From Thermococcus siculi (GTDB lineage: Archaea > Methanobacteriota_B > Thermococci > Thermococcales > Thermococcaceae): a DNA stretch of 64,000 nucleotides. The notes below the pieces were generated by a model, which did not search any database, had not been told where the DNA came from, and saw only the letters and a list, made by a program, of their open reading frames with translations. Shown here one piece after another: positions 54,484 to 62,614 of this stretch. The stretch is taken from NCBI RefSeq assembly GCF_002214505.1, contig NZ_CP015103.1, forward strand, positions 248,001-312,000, in the 5' to 3' direction. The translations under genes were made by a program, and so were the position numbers. Each line of letters opens with the position of its first letter. Position 1 is the first letter of the stretch.

Positions 54484-55067
54484 TAAGGAAGGTCAAGCCC
54501 CAGATAAGGGTCGTCGGCTTCGACGATGGGACGTTTTCCTTTTCCTCCAAGCTTAAGCGCGAGAAGACCGTCCTGATAGGGGTCGTCATGAAGGGTTCCC
54601 AGGAGGTCGTCGGGGTTCTCTCGCGCTGGATAACCGTCGACGGAAGCGACGCCACGGAGGAAATGATAAATGCGGTCAACTCCTCCCGCTTCAAGGACCT
54701 GAGGGTCATCCTTCTCAAGGGAATAACCTACGCGGGCTTCAACGTCGTCGATCTAGAGCGGCTCCACAGTGAAACGGGTCTTCCCGTCATCGTCGTTGTG
54801 AGGAAGAAGCCAGACCTTATGGCAATGGAGGAGGCGCTCAGGAAGCACTTTCCGGACGCGGGGGAGAGGATGAAGCTCCTCAGAAAGGCCCCTCCGCTCG
54901 TTGAGCTAATCCCGGAAAAGCTCTACCTCCAAGCGGTAGGCGTTGATGATGTAACCGCCGCGGAGATAGTCCGCGTTACTACCAGGACGGGGCTGATTCC
55001 GGAGCCGCTGAGGCTGGCCCACATGATAGCGAGTGCCGTCATGACCGGCGAGAGCACGAGGGAGTAG
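54480..55067 (+). CDS. DUF99 family protein, endonuclease V-like
   Basis: A 195-residue DUF99 protein: [13 protein letters not shown] at the N-terminus (the Asp pair may be part of an RNase H-like active site), [18 protein letters not shown] and [12 protein letters not shown]. The family is related to endonuclease V and has been proposed to act on deoxyuridine in DNA. It begins in the ATGA overlap with cutA. Confidence 0.82.
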   Translation: MIRKVKPQIRVVGFDDGTFSFSSKLKREKTVLIGVVMKGSQEVVGVLSRWITVDGSDATEEMINAVNSSRFKDLRVILLKGITYAGFNVVDLERLHSETGLPVIVVVRKKPDLMAMEEALRKHFPDAGERMKLLRKAPPLVELIPEKLYLQAVGVDDVTAAEIVRVTTRTGLIPEPLRLAHMIASAVMTGESTRE

Positions 55068-55077
55068 GTTTATAAGA
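55068..55077 (+). promoter_or_regulatory. Promoter of the C/D box RNA
   Basis: GTTTATAAGA overlaps the end of the DUF99 gene's flank. It is centred about 25 bases before 55097, where the RNA's terminal stem begins. Confidence 0.65.
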
Positions 55078-55096
55078 CGGGATGAAAAGAGAGAAA

Positions 55097-55162
55097 CGAC
55101 CGATGATGGCAACAGGGTAGCTACCGAATCTTGATGTGGAAGCCGTTCCAGTCTGAGGTCTC
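55097..55162 (+). ncRNA. C/D box small guide RNA
   Basis: All boxes are in the right order and spacing: C box ATGATGG (55103-55109), D' box CCGA (55124-55127), C' box TTGATGT (55131-55137) and D box CTGA (55153-55156). GACC before C (55098-55101) pairs with GGTC after D (55157-55160) to form the terminal stem of the kink-turn. Guide regions are the 14 bases before D' and about 15 bases before D. The RNA would direct 2'-O-methylation of rRNA or tRNA at the base paired to the fifth position before each D box. The 3' end meets the stop codon of the convergent Usp gene. Confidence 0.88.
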
Positions 55163-55994
55163 ATTCGCACGGCACAAGCAGTACCGGGACCCTCGAGTCC
55201 CTTATGACCCTCTCCGCGGTCGAACCGAGGAGCAAATCCTTGAGGAAGCTCCGTCCCTTCTTGCCAATTACTATCAGCGTTGAGCCTTTGGCTATCGACG
55301 TCCCTATTATCGCCTGGCTGGCCGACCCCACCATCACCTCGGTCTCGAACTCCGCCCTGAGGCCCTTTGAAGACTTCTCAAGATTCTTCTTCGCCACCTC
55401 TATGTTGTGCTCCAGCTCGTCCACGTTACCGTAGTCGACCGAGTGGAGAAGGATTCCACCTTCGATCAGCTCCTCGAACTTCTTAACAGTCTTGATGACC
55501 CTTATCGAACACTTTGAGAAGTCCAGCGTTACGAGAGGTCTCTTGAAGACCTCTGAGCAGTCCCCCGAAAGCTCAAAGCCATCCTCCTTCTGGACGTACT
55601 TGAGGAGAAGCACAGGTCTCTTCGTGGCCCTCGCCAGGTTCGAGGCGGTGCTCCCAACGAACATCCTCCTCCATATGTTCTCGCCCACGCTCGGAATTAT
55701 TATCAGGTCTATGTTCCGCTCCTCCGCGGCCTCGGCAATCTCTATGGAGGGTATCCCTATCCTAACGACCGCCTCAACCCTGGCAGAGCCTTCAAGCTCC
55801 CTCGCAAGCCCCTCCAGCTTCTCCCGGTATATGTCCTCAAGCTCAAAGGCCTCGAACTCGGCTATGGTTATGTCGATGACGTGAATGAGGTGGAGCTCCT
55901 TGACCCCCTGGGCTATGAGCTTCGGGATGCAGTTCCGGAGCGCGTGGAGCGAAACGTCCGAGAAATCGGTCGGGTACAAAACCTTCTCAAACAT
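55161..55994 (-). CDS. Tandem universal stress protein
   Basis: A 277-residue protein with two Usp domains. The first (residues 1-140) has [31 protein letters not shown], the second (about 141-277) [31 protein letters not shown]; both carry the GxxG-N-GS nucleotide loop, the first in degenerate form. ATG 55994 follows GGGGTGAACTGG. It probably binds ATP and acts in stress control. Confidence 0.86.
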   Translation of the reverse strand: MFEKVLYPTDFSDVSLHALRNCIPKLIAQGVKELHLIHVIDITIAEFEAFELEDIYREKLEGLARELEGSARVEAVVRIGIPSIEIAEAAEERNIDLIIIPSVGENIWRRMFVGSTASNLARATKRPVLLLKYVQKEDGFELSGDCSEVFKRPLVTLDFSKCSIRVIKTVKKFEELIEGGILLHSVDYGNVDELEHNIEVAKKNLEKSSKGLRAEFETEVMVGSASQAIIGTSIAKGSTLIVIGKKGRSFLKDLLLGSTAERVIRDSRVPVLLVPCE

Positions 55995-56056
55995 CCAGTT
56001 CACCCCGGTATTAATTTGTACGTCAATGCTTATTACGGTTGCCCATGCATTGGAAA

Positions 56057-56066
56057 GTATTATAAC
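56057..56066 (+). promoter_or_regulatory. Promoter of gcvT
   Basis: AGTATTATAA is a TATA-like box 31-40 bases before the gcvT ATG. The preceding sequence ATGCATTGG (56045-56053) recurs at the porG and cooC promoters. Confidence 0.5.
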
Positions 56067-56096
56067 GCTCAGGTCGGAGTTTTATCGGTGATGTCG

Positions 56097-57293
56097 ATGG
56101 TCAAGAGGGTTCACATATTCGACTGGCATAAGGAGCACGCCAAGAAGGTTGAGGAGTTCGCCGGCTGGGAGATGCCCATCTGGTACTCCAGCATAAAGGA
56201 GGAGCATTTGGCTGTTAGAAACGGCGTCGGAATCTTCGACGTTTCCCACATGGGCGAGTTCATCTTCCGCGGTAAGGACGCCCTTGAGTTCCTCCAGTAC
56301 GTCACAACCAACGATATAAGCAAGCCGCCCGCAATAAGCGGAACCTACACCCTCGTCCTCAACGAGAGGGGCGCTGTGAAGGACGAGACCATCGTCTTCA
56401 ACATGGGCAACGACACCTACATGATGGTCTGCGATTCAGATGCCTTTGAGAAACTGGAGGCCTGGTTCAACGCTATCAAAGGCGGAATAGAGAAGTTCGG
56501 CGACCTCGACCTTGAGATAGAGAACAAGACCTACGACATGGCCATGTTCTCGATTCAGGGTCCGAAGGCGAGAGACCTTGCCAAGGACCTCTTTGGAATC
56601 GACATCAACGAACTCTGGTGGTTCCAGGCGAAGGAGGTCGAGCTGGACGGCATAAAGATGCTCCTCTCAAGGAGCGGCTACACCGGCGAGAACGGCTGGG
56701 AGATTTACTTTGAGGACGCTAACCCCTACCACCCAGATGAGAGCAAGCGCGGAAAGCCGGAGAAGGCCCTCTATGTCTGGGAAAAGATACTCGAGGCCGG
56801 CGAGAAGTACGGCATAAAGCCGGCCGGACTTGGGGCGAGAGACACGCTCAGGCTTGAGGCCGGCTACACCCTCTACGGCAACGAGACCAAGGAGAAGCAG
56901 CTCCTCAGCACTGACATCGACGAGGTTACTCCCCTCCAGGCCAACCTCGACTTCGCCCTCTTCTGGGACAAGGAGTTCATAGGCAAGGACGCCCTCCTCA
57001 AGCAGAGGGAGCGCGGACTGCCGAGCAAGATGGTGCACTTCAAGATGGTCGACAAGGGCATTCCAAGGGAGGGTTACAAGGTCTACGCCAACGGCGAGAT
57101 CCTCGGAGAGGTCACCAGCGGAACCCTCTCGCCGCTCCTCGGCATAGGAATCGGGATAGCCTTCGTTAAGCCGGAGTACGCCAAGCCGGGCGTCGAAATC
57201 GAGGTTGAGATAAGGGGCAAGCCCAAGAAAGCCCTCACCGTTGCGCCGCCCTTCTATGACCCGAAGAAGTACGGCGCCTTCAGGGAGGAGTGA
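56097..57293 (+). CDS. gcvT: Glycine cleavage system aminomethyltransferase (T protein)
   Basis: A 398-residue GcvT, highly similar in remembered sequence to the Pyrococcus protein: [21 protein letters not shown] near the N-terminus, FDVSHMGE, the folate-binding [14 protein letters not shown] and [19 protein letters not shown]. It transfers the methylene of aminomethylated H protein to tetrahydrofolate-like carriers. ATG 56097 follows GGTGATGTCG and matches the usual start ([15 protein letters not shown]). No other gcv gene is adjacent. Confidence 0.94.
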   Translation: MVKRVHIFDWHKEHAKKVEEFAGWEMPIWYSSIKEEHLAVRNGVGIFDVSHMGEFIFRGKDALEFLQYVTTNDISKPPAISGTYTLVLNERGAVKDETIVFNMGNDTYMMVCDSDAFEKLEAWFNAIKGGIEKFGDLDLEIENKTYDMAMFSIQGPKARDLAKDLFGIDINELWWFQAKEVELDGIKMLLSRSGYTGENGWEIYFEDANPYHPDESKRGKPEKALYVWEKILEAGEKYGIKPAGLGARDTLRLEAGYTLYGNETKEKQLLSTDIDEVTPLQANLDFALFWDKEFIGKDALLKQRERGLPSKMVHFKMVDKGIPREGYKVYANGEILGEVTSGTLSPLLGIGIGIAFVKPEYAKPGVEIEVEIRGKPKKALTVAPPFYDPKKYGAFREE

Positions 57294-57296
57294 CTC

Positions 57297-57316
57297 CCCC
57301 TCTTTTCTTCCTCTTC
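57297..57316 (+). terminator. Pyrimidine-rich terminator after gcvT
   Basis: CCCCTCTTTTCTTCCTCTTC directly follows the gcvT stop codon (57291-57293), a T-rich run typical of termination in this group. Confidence 0.4.
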
Positions 57317-57352
57317 AATTCACACAAGGACACCCCATCACAAAAGATTTAT

Positions 57353-57391
57353 AGGTAATGGGGGCGTTACTTAGTAACGGGGGCATTACCT
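57353..57391. promoter_or_regulatory. Duplicated palindromic operator over the ATPase gene start
   Basis: Two direct copies of an interrupted palindrome, GTAATGGGGGCGTTAC (57355-57370) and GTAACGGGGGCATTAC (57374-57389), are separated by TTA. The whole block is also symmetrical, AGGTAATG at the left end and CATTACCT at the right end next to the ATG. It starts inside the TATA-like GATTTATAGG (57347-57356) and covers the expected transcription start, so a bound protein would block initiation. Autoregulation by the ATPase or a partner is plausible. Confidence 0.75.
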
Positions 57392-58468
57392 ATGCTATTT
57401 GACCCGAGACCTAAAAAGAGTAGAGAGGAGTTGTTTGATAGGGAGAAGGAGATAAACGCCCTTGTAAACTCTAAAGAACCGTTAACACTTCTTTTAGGTC
57501 TGAGGAGGGTCGGTAAAAGTTCTCTCCTGAGGGTGGCCCTTAATGAAGTTGAGAACGGCATTTACATAGACGCCAGGAAGATGTACTTCGACTCTGGTGG
57601 GTGGATCACGGTAGAATCTTTGAAGAGGGAATTTGAGAAGTCTCTGAATTCATTGAAGGGGCCAATAAGAGAGCATCTCTCGAGAGTTCTCAAAAAGGTT
57701 AAGGGAGTCTCTGTATCGGGTTTAAGTTTTACTCTTGAAAACGACGCTTCCCTCTCAGAAGTTCTTGCAGGCCTCAATGAGATAGGAGCCATGATAGGGA
57801 TAGATGAGGCACAGTATCTTCGCTTCTACGGTGCCCGGGGTGGAAGGGAGTTTTTGGCCCTTCTTGCATGCGCTTACGACAATCTTGAAAACATTCGCTT
57901 TGTACTAACCGGCTCGGAAGTCGGCCTCTTGCATGATTTCCTCGCTCTAGAAAATTATGAGAGTCCACTGTATGGAAGAAGCTATGAGGAGGTAATTCTT
58001 AAACCGTTTCCCAGAGAGCTTTCGATTGAGTTCCTCAGACAGGGCTTTTTTGAGGTTGGTATGACGGTTTCTGATGAAATCATCATGCGTGCCGTTGACT
58101 ACATCGATGGAATACCCGGCTGGCTGGTGGAGTTTGGAAGGAGCTACCTGAGGACGGGTGATTTTGATAAAGCCATTGAAAATGTCCTGAAAACCGCCCG
58201 AGGCTTTGTCAGAGGAGAGTTGGGGGAACTTGAGAAGAGAAGTCCCAGATATCCCGTGATTCTCAAAGCCATCGCCCACGGCTTTGATAGATGGAACCTT
58301 ATACGGGATTACCTTCTCTCTAAGGGCACGCGAGTTCCGAATTCGAGGCTCGCAAACCTCCTCCGCAACCTTGAGAAGATGAGCTGGATTGAAAAGGACT
58401 TCAGCTCGGGAGAAAAGAGATATAGAATCGTTGACCCCGTAATTGAACGCGTTCTTAGGGATCAATAA
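57392..58468 (+). CDS. Archaeal ATPase (PF01637-type P-loop protein)
   Basis: A 358-residue ATPase of the archaeal STAND-like family: FDREKEINALV (residues 15-25), Walker A GLRRVGKSSLL (36-46), Walker B MIGIDEAQY and sensor FVLTGSE, followed by a C-terminal winged-helix domain (DRWNLIRDYLLSKGTRVPNSRLANLLRNLEKMSW). The family occurs in many copies in Thermococcales and is often horizontally moved; its role is unclear. Codon use is more A/T-rich than its neighbours. The message is nearly leaderless and its start lies under a duplicated operator. Confidence 0.87.
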   Translation: MLFDPRPKKSREELFDREKEINALVNSKEPLTLLLGLRRVGKSSLLRVALNEVENGIYIDARKMYFDSGGWITVESLKREFEKSLNSLKGPIREHLSRVLKKVKGVSVSGLSFTLENDASLSEVLAGLNEIGAMIGIDEAQYLRFYGARGGREFLALLACAYDNLENIRFVLTGSEVGLLHDFLALENYESPLYGRSYEEVILKPFPRELSIEFLRQGFFEVGMTVSDEIIMRAVDYIDGIPGWLVEFGRSYLRTGDFDKAIENVLKTARGFVRGELGELEKRSPRYPVILKAIAHGFDRWNLIRDYLLSKGTRVPNSRLANLLRNLEKMSWIEKDFSSGEKRYRIVDPVIERVLRDQ

Positions 58469-58500
58469 CCTTTTTTATCTCTCCCGCTTTTATATTCCTC

Positions 58501-59334
58501 ATGTCCAAAAAGCACGCCATCGGCGCTGTACTGCTTTGGTCAACGGTCGCCTCCGCCTTCAAGGTCTCGCTTAGGTATTTAACTCCCTTCCAGCTTCTCT
58601 TCTACGCTTCCCTTACTTCGCTGATTCTCTTCGCCCTTCTGTACGCCCGTGAGTTCTCTCCAAGGAGGGAGAACCTCCGCTCGGCTTACCTCGGGCTGAT
58701 AAACCCCCTCCTCTACTACACCGTCCTCTTCTCGGCCTACGACCGGCTTCCAGCCCAGGAAGCGCAGGCTCTCAACTACACATGGCCCCTCATGCTCGTC
58801 CTGCTCTCGATTCCCCTCCTCGGGAGAAGGCCGGGGACGAGGACAGTGCTGGGTCTCTTTATAGGGTTCCTCGGTGCCATTGTGGTAGCCACCAAGGGCA
58901 ACATACTGGGTATGAGCTTCTCTGATCCCGTTGGCGTGGCCCTCGGCCTCGGGAGCGCGGTGATATGGGCCTCCTACTGGCTCCTCAACCTTAGGGATAG
59001 AAGGCCGCTCGTCGAGAAGATGTTCTGGAACTTCCTGTTCGGGTTTGCCTACGTCTCCATTCTCCTCCCGTTCTCGGGCGAATTCGTCGTTCCTCCCCTT
59101 GAGGGTCTCGCAGGCGCCATCTACGTCGGCCTCTTTGAAATGGGAGTAACCTTCCTCCTCTGGTATCGCGCCGTTGAGGGTAACATGGCCTTCGCCTCGA
59201 ACCTCGCCTACCTTGTACCCTTCCTGAGCCTGTTCTTCATAACCATCGTCGTGGGTGAATCCATAGCCCCGGCGACCGTTCTGGGGCTGGCGATGATAGT
59301 TGGGGGAATCCTGCTCGGCAGAAGTGAAAAGTAA
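58501..59334 (+). CDS. EamA/DMT-family transporter
   Basis: A 277-residue membrane protein with ten predicted helices in two EamA repeats (WSTVASAFKVSLRYLTPFQLLFY and later GSAVIWASYWLLNL). DMT permeases move amino acids, nucleotide sugars or other metabolites, usually outward; the substrate is unknown. A TATA-like CCTTTTTTATC (58469-58479) lies 22-32 bases before ATG, implying a leaderless message. Confidence 0.85.
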   Translation: MSKKHAIGAVLLWSTVASAFKVSLRYLTPFQLLFYASLTSLILFALLYAREFSPRRENLRSAYLGLINPLLYYTVLFSAYDRLPAQEAQALNYTWPLMLVLLSIPLLGRRPGTRTVLGLFIGFLGAIVVATKGNILGMSFSDPVGVALGLGSAVIWASYWLLNLRDRRPLVEKMFWNFLFGFAYVSILLPFSGEFVVPPLEGLAGAIYVGLFEMGVTFLLWYRAVEGNMAFASNLAYLVPFLSLFFITIVVGESIAPATVLGLAMIVGGILLGRSEK

Positions 59335-59378
59335 AGCTTTTAAAGTTCGGACGTGCCCTATATAGTGGGCTGGACGGA

Positions 59379-59456
59379 GCGGTGGTAGTCTAGCCTGGTC
59401 TAGGACACCGGCCTCCCAAGCCGGTAACCCGGGTTCGAATCCCGGCCACCGCACCA
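59379..59456 (+). tRNA. tRNA-Gly (CCC)
   Basis: A 78-base tRNA with encoded CCA (59454-59456). Acceptor stem GCGGTGG/CCACCGC, anticodon stem ACCGGC/GCCGGT enclosing CTCCCAA (anticodon CCC), and T arm CCGGG-TTCGAAT-CCCGG. No intron. A TATA-like GCTTTTAAAG at 59335-59344 lies 35-44 bases upstream. Confidence 0.97.
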
Positions 59457-59856
59457 CAACAACAAACTTCGCCTGCGCGACGTTGAAGCTCCGCTTCAAC
59501 GCACGGGACGACAGTCCCGTTGAGTTTGATCAAGGCTCGTGGTTCCTTCTAAAATTACTCTCATACAAGGATTTTCACGTAAATGGCCGATAAGCATTGA
59601 ATCCCTCCCATTAACATCCAATTCAAAATGAGTTTCTGTCGCCTCGACGCCCTTCGGGCGTCTTTTACAAAGCAAACTCATAAATAAAACGCCTGCCAAA
59701 AATTAGGATTCAAAACTGAGAGGCACGTTTTTTAGGGGAAATCCCTCCTAACAAGCTCACGAACAAGAACCACGAACTTTGATGAGACTTTTTTCAAAAA
59801 GCTTTAGCGCCGCTTTCAATTCCGTCCAGGCGCCCAATGGTCCATGAGAGGAAGCA
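59457..59856. other. 400-base intergenic region with three strong hairpins
   Basis: No gene is supported in this A/T-rich gap after tRNA-Gly. It contains three perfect hairpins in order: GTTGAAGC/GCTTCAAC with loop TCC (about 59484-59502), ACGGGAC/GTCCCGT with loop GACA (about 59504-59521), and GACGCCC/GGGCGTC with loop TTC followed by TTTT (about 59647-59668), which looks like an intrinsic terminator. The first two could be tRNA processing or termination signals. No second copy of the tRNA 3' end was found, so an integrated element is not shown. Confidence 0.5.
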
Positions 59857-60465
59857 TCAACTTTTCTTGGGTTTCCTGGCCACTATCAGCCGTACTATCC
59901 CCTTGTAGTGGCTCTCCTCGTGCTCCACCTCAAAGTACTCCCTCACCAGCCTGTGGGTCTCCCTCAGAGTGTCATCCTCCAGGAGGAAGCCGAGGAATAC
60001 GTCAAGGGGCTTGAGGAAAAGCCAGTTTATAAGCCTGCAGTCACTCCTCGTGTGCTCCAGAAAGACCGCCCTTCCACCGGCCTTCAGGACGCGGTACACT
60101 TCCCTCATTGCCCTCTCCGGATCGGGCACCGTGCAGAAGACGAAGGTGGAAACGATGGTGTCGAAGCTCTCGTCTGGAAACTCAAGGTTCTCGGCTTCCA
60201 TGATGTAGAAGCGGGCGTTCAGGCCGAGTTCTCTCGCCCTCCTTCTGGCGGCTTCCAGCATCTCGGGGACTGCGTCTATCGCGTGGAGCTCGATGTCCCT
60301 CGGGTAGTACGGTAGCATGAAACCCGTTCCGACACCTACCTCGAGAACCTTCCCGGAGACAAACCCGGCCGCCTTCCTCCTCAGGGGATCGAAGAACCTC
60401 TCCAGTGGGCCGTCTATCCTCTCGTACCTCTCCCCGAGCCTCGCGTACTTCTCCTTGAAGCTCAT
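59857..60465 (-). CDS. Class I SAM-dependent methyltransferase
   Basis: A 202-residue methyltransferase of the UbiE/Methyltransf_11 type: motif I VLEVGVGTGFMLPYYP (about residues 40-55), the acidic Asp in HAIDAVPEMLE, and SFDTIVSTFVFCTVPDPERAMREVYRVLKAGGRAVFLEH. The substrate is unknown. A TATA-like GGGTTTTAACC near 60486-60496 places the start of transcription at the ATG 60465, so a longer frame from 60507 is unlikely. Confidence 0.83.
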   Translation of the reverse strand: MSFKEKYARLGERYERIDGPLERFFDPLRRKAAGFVSGKVLEVGVGTGFMLPYYPRDIELHAIDAVPEMLEAARRRARELGLNARFYIMEAENLEFPDESFDTIVSTFVFCTVPDPERAMREVYRVLKAGGRAVFLEHTRSDCRLINWLFLKPLDVFLGFLLEDDTLRETHRLVREYFEVEHEESHYKGIVRLIVARKPKKS

Positions 60466-60563
60466 AAGCTGAACTTCCCTCTGGGGGTTAAAACCCTTGC
60501 TGGACATCGCTGTGAAGTCGGCAGGCTTTTAAGGCCCAGCCCTAAAGCTCCCCCGGTGAGAGC

Positions 60564-61199
60564 ATGCCATACCTGATAATCGAGCACCTTGAGGATATAA
60601 GCGAGTGGCTCTGGCTGGAGTACTCCCATGTCTCCAAGTGGTGGGGAGACAAGCTCATCTTCACGAACGTCCGCGAGGACGAGAGGGAAAAACTCGCGAA
60701 GCTGGGGAGCGTTATAACCGAGAGCGTAACCAAATTCCCCTTCGACCGCTCAAAGCTCATCGTTCTCGACCTCCAGGCGGAGGAGGAGCTGAAGCCGGAG
60801 GATGTAGATGAGGACACCATGATAGTCGTCGGCGGAATCCTCGGCGATGCGGTTCCTCGCGGGAGAACAAGGGAGTTCATAACCTCCAAGATGGAAGGCG
60901 TGAAGGTGAGGCACATCGGGAAGCCCCAGTATTCGATAGACGGGGCGAGCATAGTGACCAAGCTCATAGCGGACGGAAAACGGCTGGAGGAGATTGACTA
61001 CGAGGAGAATCCGACGATAAGGCTCGACGAGTTCAGCGAGATAACGCTCCACTATGCGGTTCCGAAGCTGGACGGGAGGTTACTTTTAACGCCAGGCCTC
61101 ATAGACCTCCAGAGGAGGGAGCTGGGCTATACAGAGGCAGATGATGGTATAAGCGACGAGGAGCTTGAGGCCTTCTTCGAGGGAAAGGGAGAGCTTTAG
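60564..61199 (+). CDS. SPOUT methyltransferase, Sfm1/DUF431 family
   Basis: A 211-residue protein with the family marks of DUF431/COG2428: YLIIEHLEDISEWLWLEY at the N-terminus and the SAM-binding knot VVGGILGDAVPRGRTREF near residues 92-109. Yeast Sfm1 in this family methylates an arginine of ribosomal protein S3; archaeal members are annotated as RNA methylases, so the target is open. ATG 60564 follows GGTGAGAGC; TATA box GGCTTTTAAG about 60524-60533. Confidence 0.82.
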   Translation: MPYLIIEHLEDISEWLWLEYSHVSKWWGDKLIFTNVREDEREKLAKLGSVITESVTKFPFDRSKLIVLDLQAEEELKPEDVDEDTMIVVGGILGDAVPRGRTREFITSKMEGVKVRHIGKPQYSIDGASIVTKLIADGKRLEEIDYEENPTIRLDEFSEITLHYAVPKLDGRLLLTPGLIDLQRRELGYTEADDGISDEELEAFFEGKGEL

Positions 61200-61354
61200 G
61201 TCAGTTCCAAATTCAGCGGGTTCACTAAAAGATCCCGCTATCCGTATTCTTGTTTCTCACCGCGTGCCTGTATGATCCCGAATCCGTGTTACTATAGTGG
61301 GGTAAACGGACGAGTTTATAATCCCCGACTGTAATACGGACTCCAGCATACAGT

Positions 61355-61366
61355 AAAACTTTTAAG
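61355..61366 (+). promoter_or_regulatory. Promoter of the surface-protein gene array
   Basis: AACTTTTAAGGA is a TATA-like box 43-54 bases before the small secreted-peptide gene at 61409. No comparable box precedes the following three genes, so it may drive the whole array. Confidence 0.5.
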
Positions 61367-61408
61367 GATTCTGGCGTTATTATTAACACCTATTTGAGGA
61401 GTGATACT

Positions 61409-61582
61409 ATGGAGCGTGGGGCGTTGTCCGGAGTCCTCCTGGTGGGAGGACTTCTTGTAGGCCTCGTGAACGCCGCGGGCAGTGTTTCAACCCAAAGCTG
61501 CTGGGCGCCATGGGGCCACTACATCAGATACACTGGAGAAACCGGAACTGCACTCTCGGATATTCCAAATTATTTCAGATGA
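61409..61582 (+). CDS. Small secreted protein heading the surface-protein array
   Basis: A 57-residue protein with a signal peptide (residues 1-22, ending in VNA) and a mature part of about 34 residues containing one Cys and the segment WAPWGHYIRYTGETG. That segment loosely resembles the PYWF-EG-Y-RY start of the mature proteins encoded next, so it may be a shortened relative; an independent small peptide is equally possible. ATG 61409 follows GAGTGATAC. The next gene begins 15 bases later. Confidence 0.6.
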   Translation: MERGALSGVLLVGGLLVGLVNAAGSVSTQSCWAPWGHYIRYTGETGTALSDIPNYFR

Positions 61583-61597
61583 CTCGGGGGGAAATCC

Positions 61598-62614
61598 ATG
61601 CGAAAACTCTTCGCTTTAATTTTTGTAGTCCTGGTCTCATTGTGGTACCTTCCCTTCGTAAACTCCTCCCCGTATTGGTTTCATGAGGGAGCTTATGTTA
61701 AATATGCCCTTCTCTCGCCAGGGGGAAAGGATAACGAGAAGGCCAATATTTTTGAGGTTTATCCGCCTTTGATACCCTCAAGTGCAAGGAAGAAGCTGTT
61801 GGCAATTGAAGAAGTCAGCGAAGATGAACCGGCGTCCATTTTTGTTAGAGGGGACGTGTTCCTGACGTTTAGGGTCGTGTCTATAAAGAATGACTCTGCC
61901 AAAATTAACATTACGCTGGAACTCAACGACGCCTGGGTGTACAACAGACACAGAATAGGCGTGCTAAAGCTCAGTAGGGTTCTGTTGCTCAACCGGAGCG
62001 ACATGAGGTATTATGATGAAAACGGAGCCGCATTTGGAAGACCCATCTTCTTTATGAATCCTTTAAGTCCGCCCCGTCGGGATGAACTTTGGATGAACGT
62101 TTCGCCGCTGGTTAAGTTGGGGATATCCACAAAAGATCTTGTGGTAAAAAACGTATCCTATTCCTGGATGGCGGATAAAACTCTTCACACGTACTACCGA
62201 GATTTTGTTTCGCCGTACATCTATATTGAGAGCAACCGGGCACCCTTTTTCTGGAAACTTCCCGATGGATACATCTCAGGAAGCCTCCATATTGGCGCTG
62301 TTTACGACTTTGATACCGGGATAATGCTAACCTCTGTGTTTACCAAATCCTCCCCTGAACTCCTCTCATTGGGTATTGTGCTTGGGAGCGACTATGATTA
62401 CCAGGCAGGCGAAAAACTATCAAAACTTTTTGATGAGGAGAAAAGCGACAGGGAATGGTGGCAACCGGGATTTAATCTCTACGACACAAACATCAAGTTT
62501 CCAGAGTACAACGTCAGCGACTCCGAATCAACTCCTTCGAAATACTTCTTCCTAGCTGCCCTTCTCGCCCTGTTAATCTCTGCACTCATAGGCTGGAGGT
62601 GTAGAGGGGAATGA
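61598..62614 (+). CDS. Surface protein of a tandem paralogous family (copy 1)
   Basis: A 338-residue protein with a signal peptide (1-23), a mature start SPYWFHEGAYVKYALL, a large beta-rich extracellular domain with several N-glycosylation sites, and a single C-terminal membrane helix followed by WRCRGE. Family marks shared with the next two copies include DMRYYDENG, HTYYRDFVSPYIYIES, FDTGIMLTS and FNLYDTNIKFPE. Function unknown. Its stop overlaps the next start by 4 bases. Confidence 0.78.
   Translation: MRKLFALIFVVLVSLWYLPFVNSSPYWFHEGAYVKYALLSPGGKDNEKANIFEVYPPLIPSSARKKLLAIEEVSEDEPASIFVRGDVFLTFRVVSIKNDSAKINITLELNDAWVYNRHRIGVLKLSRVLLLNRSDMRYYDENGAAFGRPIFFMNPLSPPRRDELWMNVSPLVKLGISTKDLVVKNVSYSWMADKTLHTYYRDFVSPYIYIESNRAPFFWKLPDGYISGSLHIGAVYDFDTGIMLTSVFTKSSPELLSLGIVLGSDYDYQAGEKLSKLFDEEKSDREWWQPGFNLYDTNIKFPEYNVSDSESTPSKYFFLAALLALLISALIGWRCRGE

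Noticed and set aside
58579-59499. Minus-strand frame of 306 codons over the EamA gene and tRNA-Gly
   Set aside because: It is antisense to a real transporter and ends in tRNA-derived peptide (WPGFEPGLPAWEAGVL); no start signal.
59457-59856. Integrated element or attachment site next to tRNA-Gly
   Set aside because: No integrase gene and no second copy of the tRNA 3' end is visible in the window.
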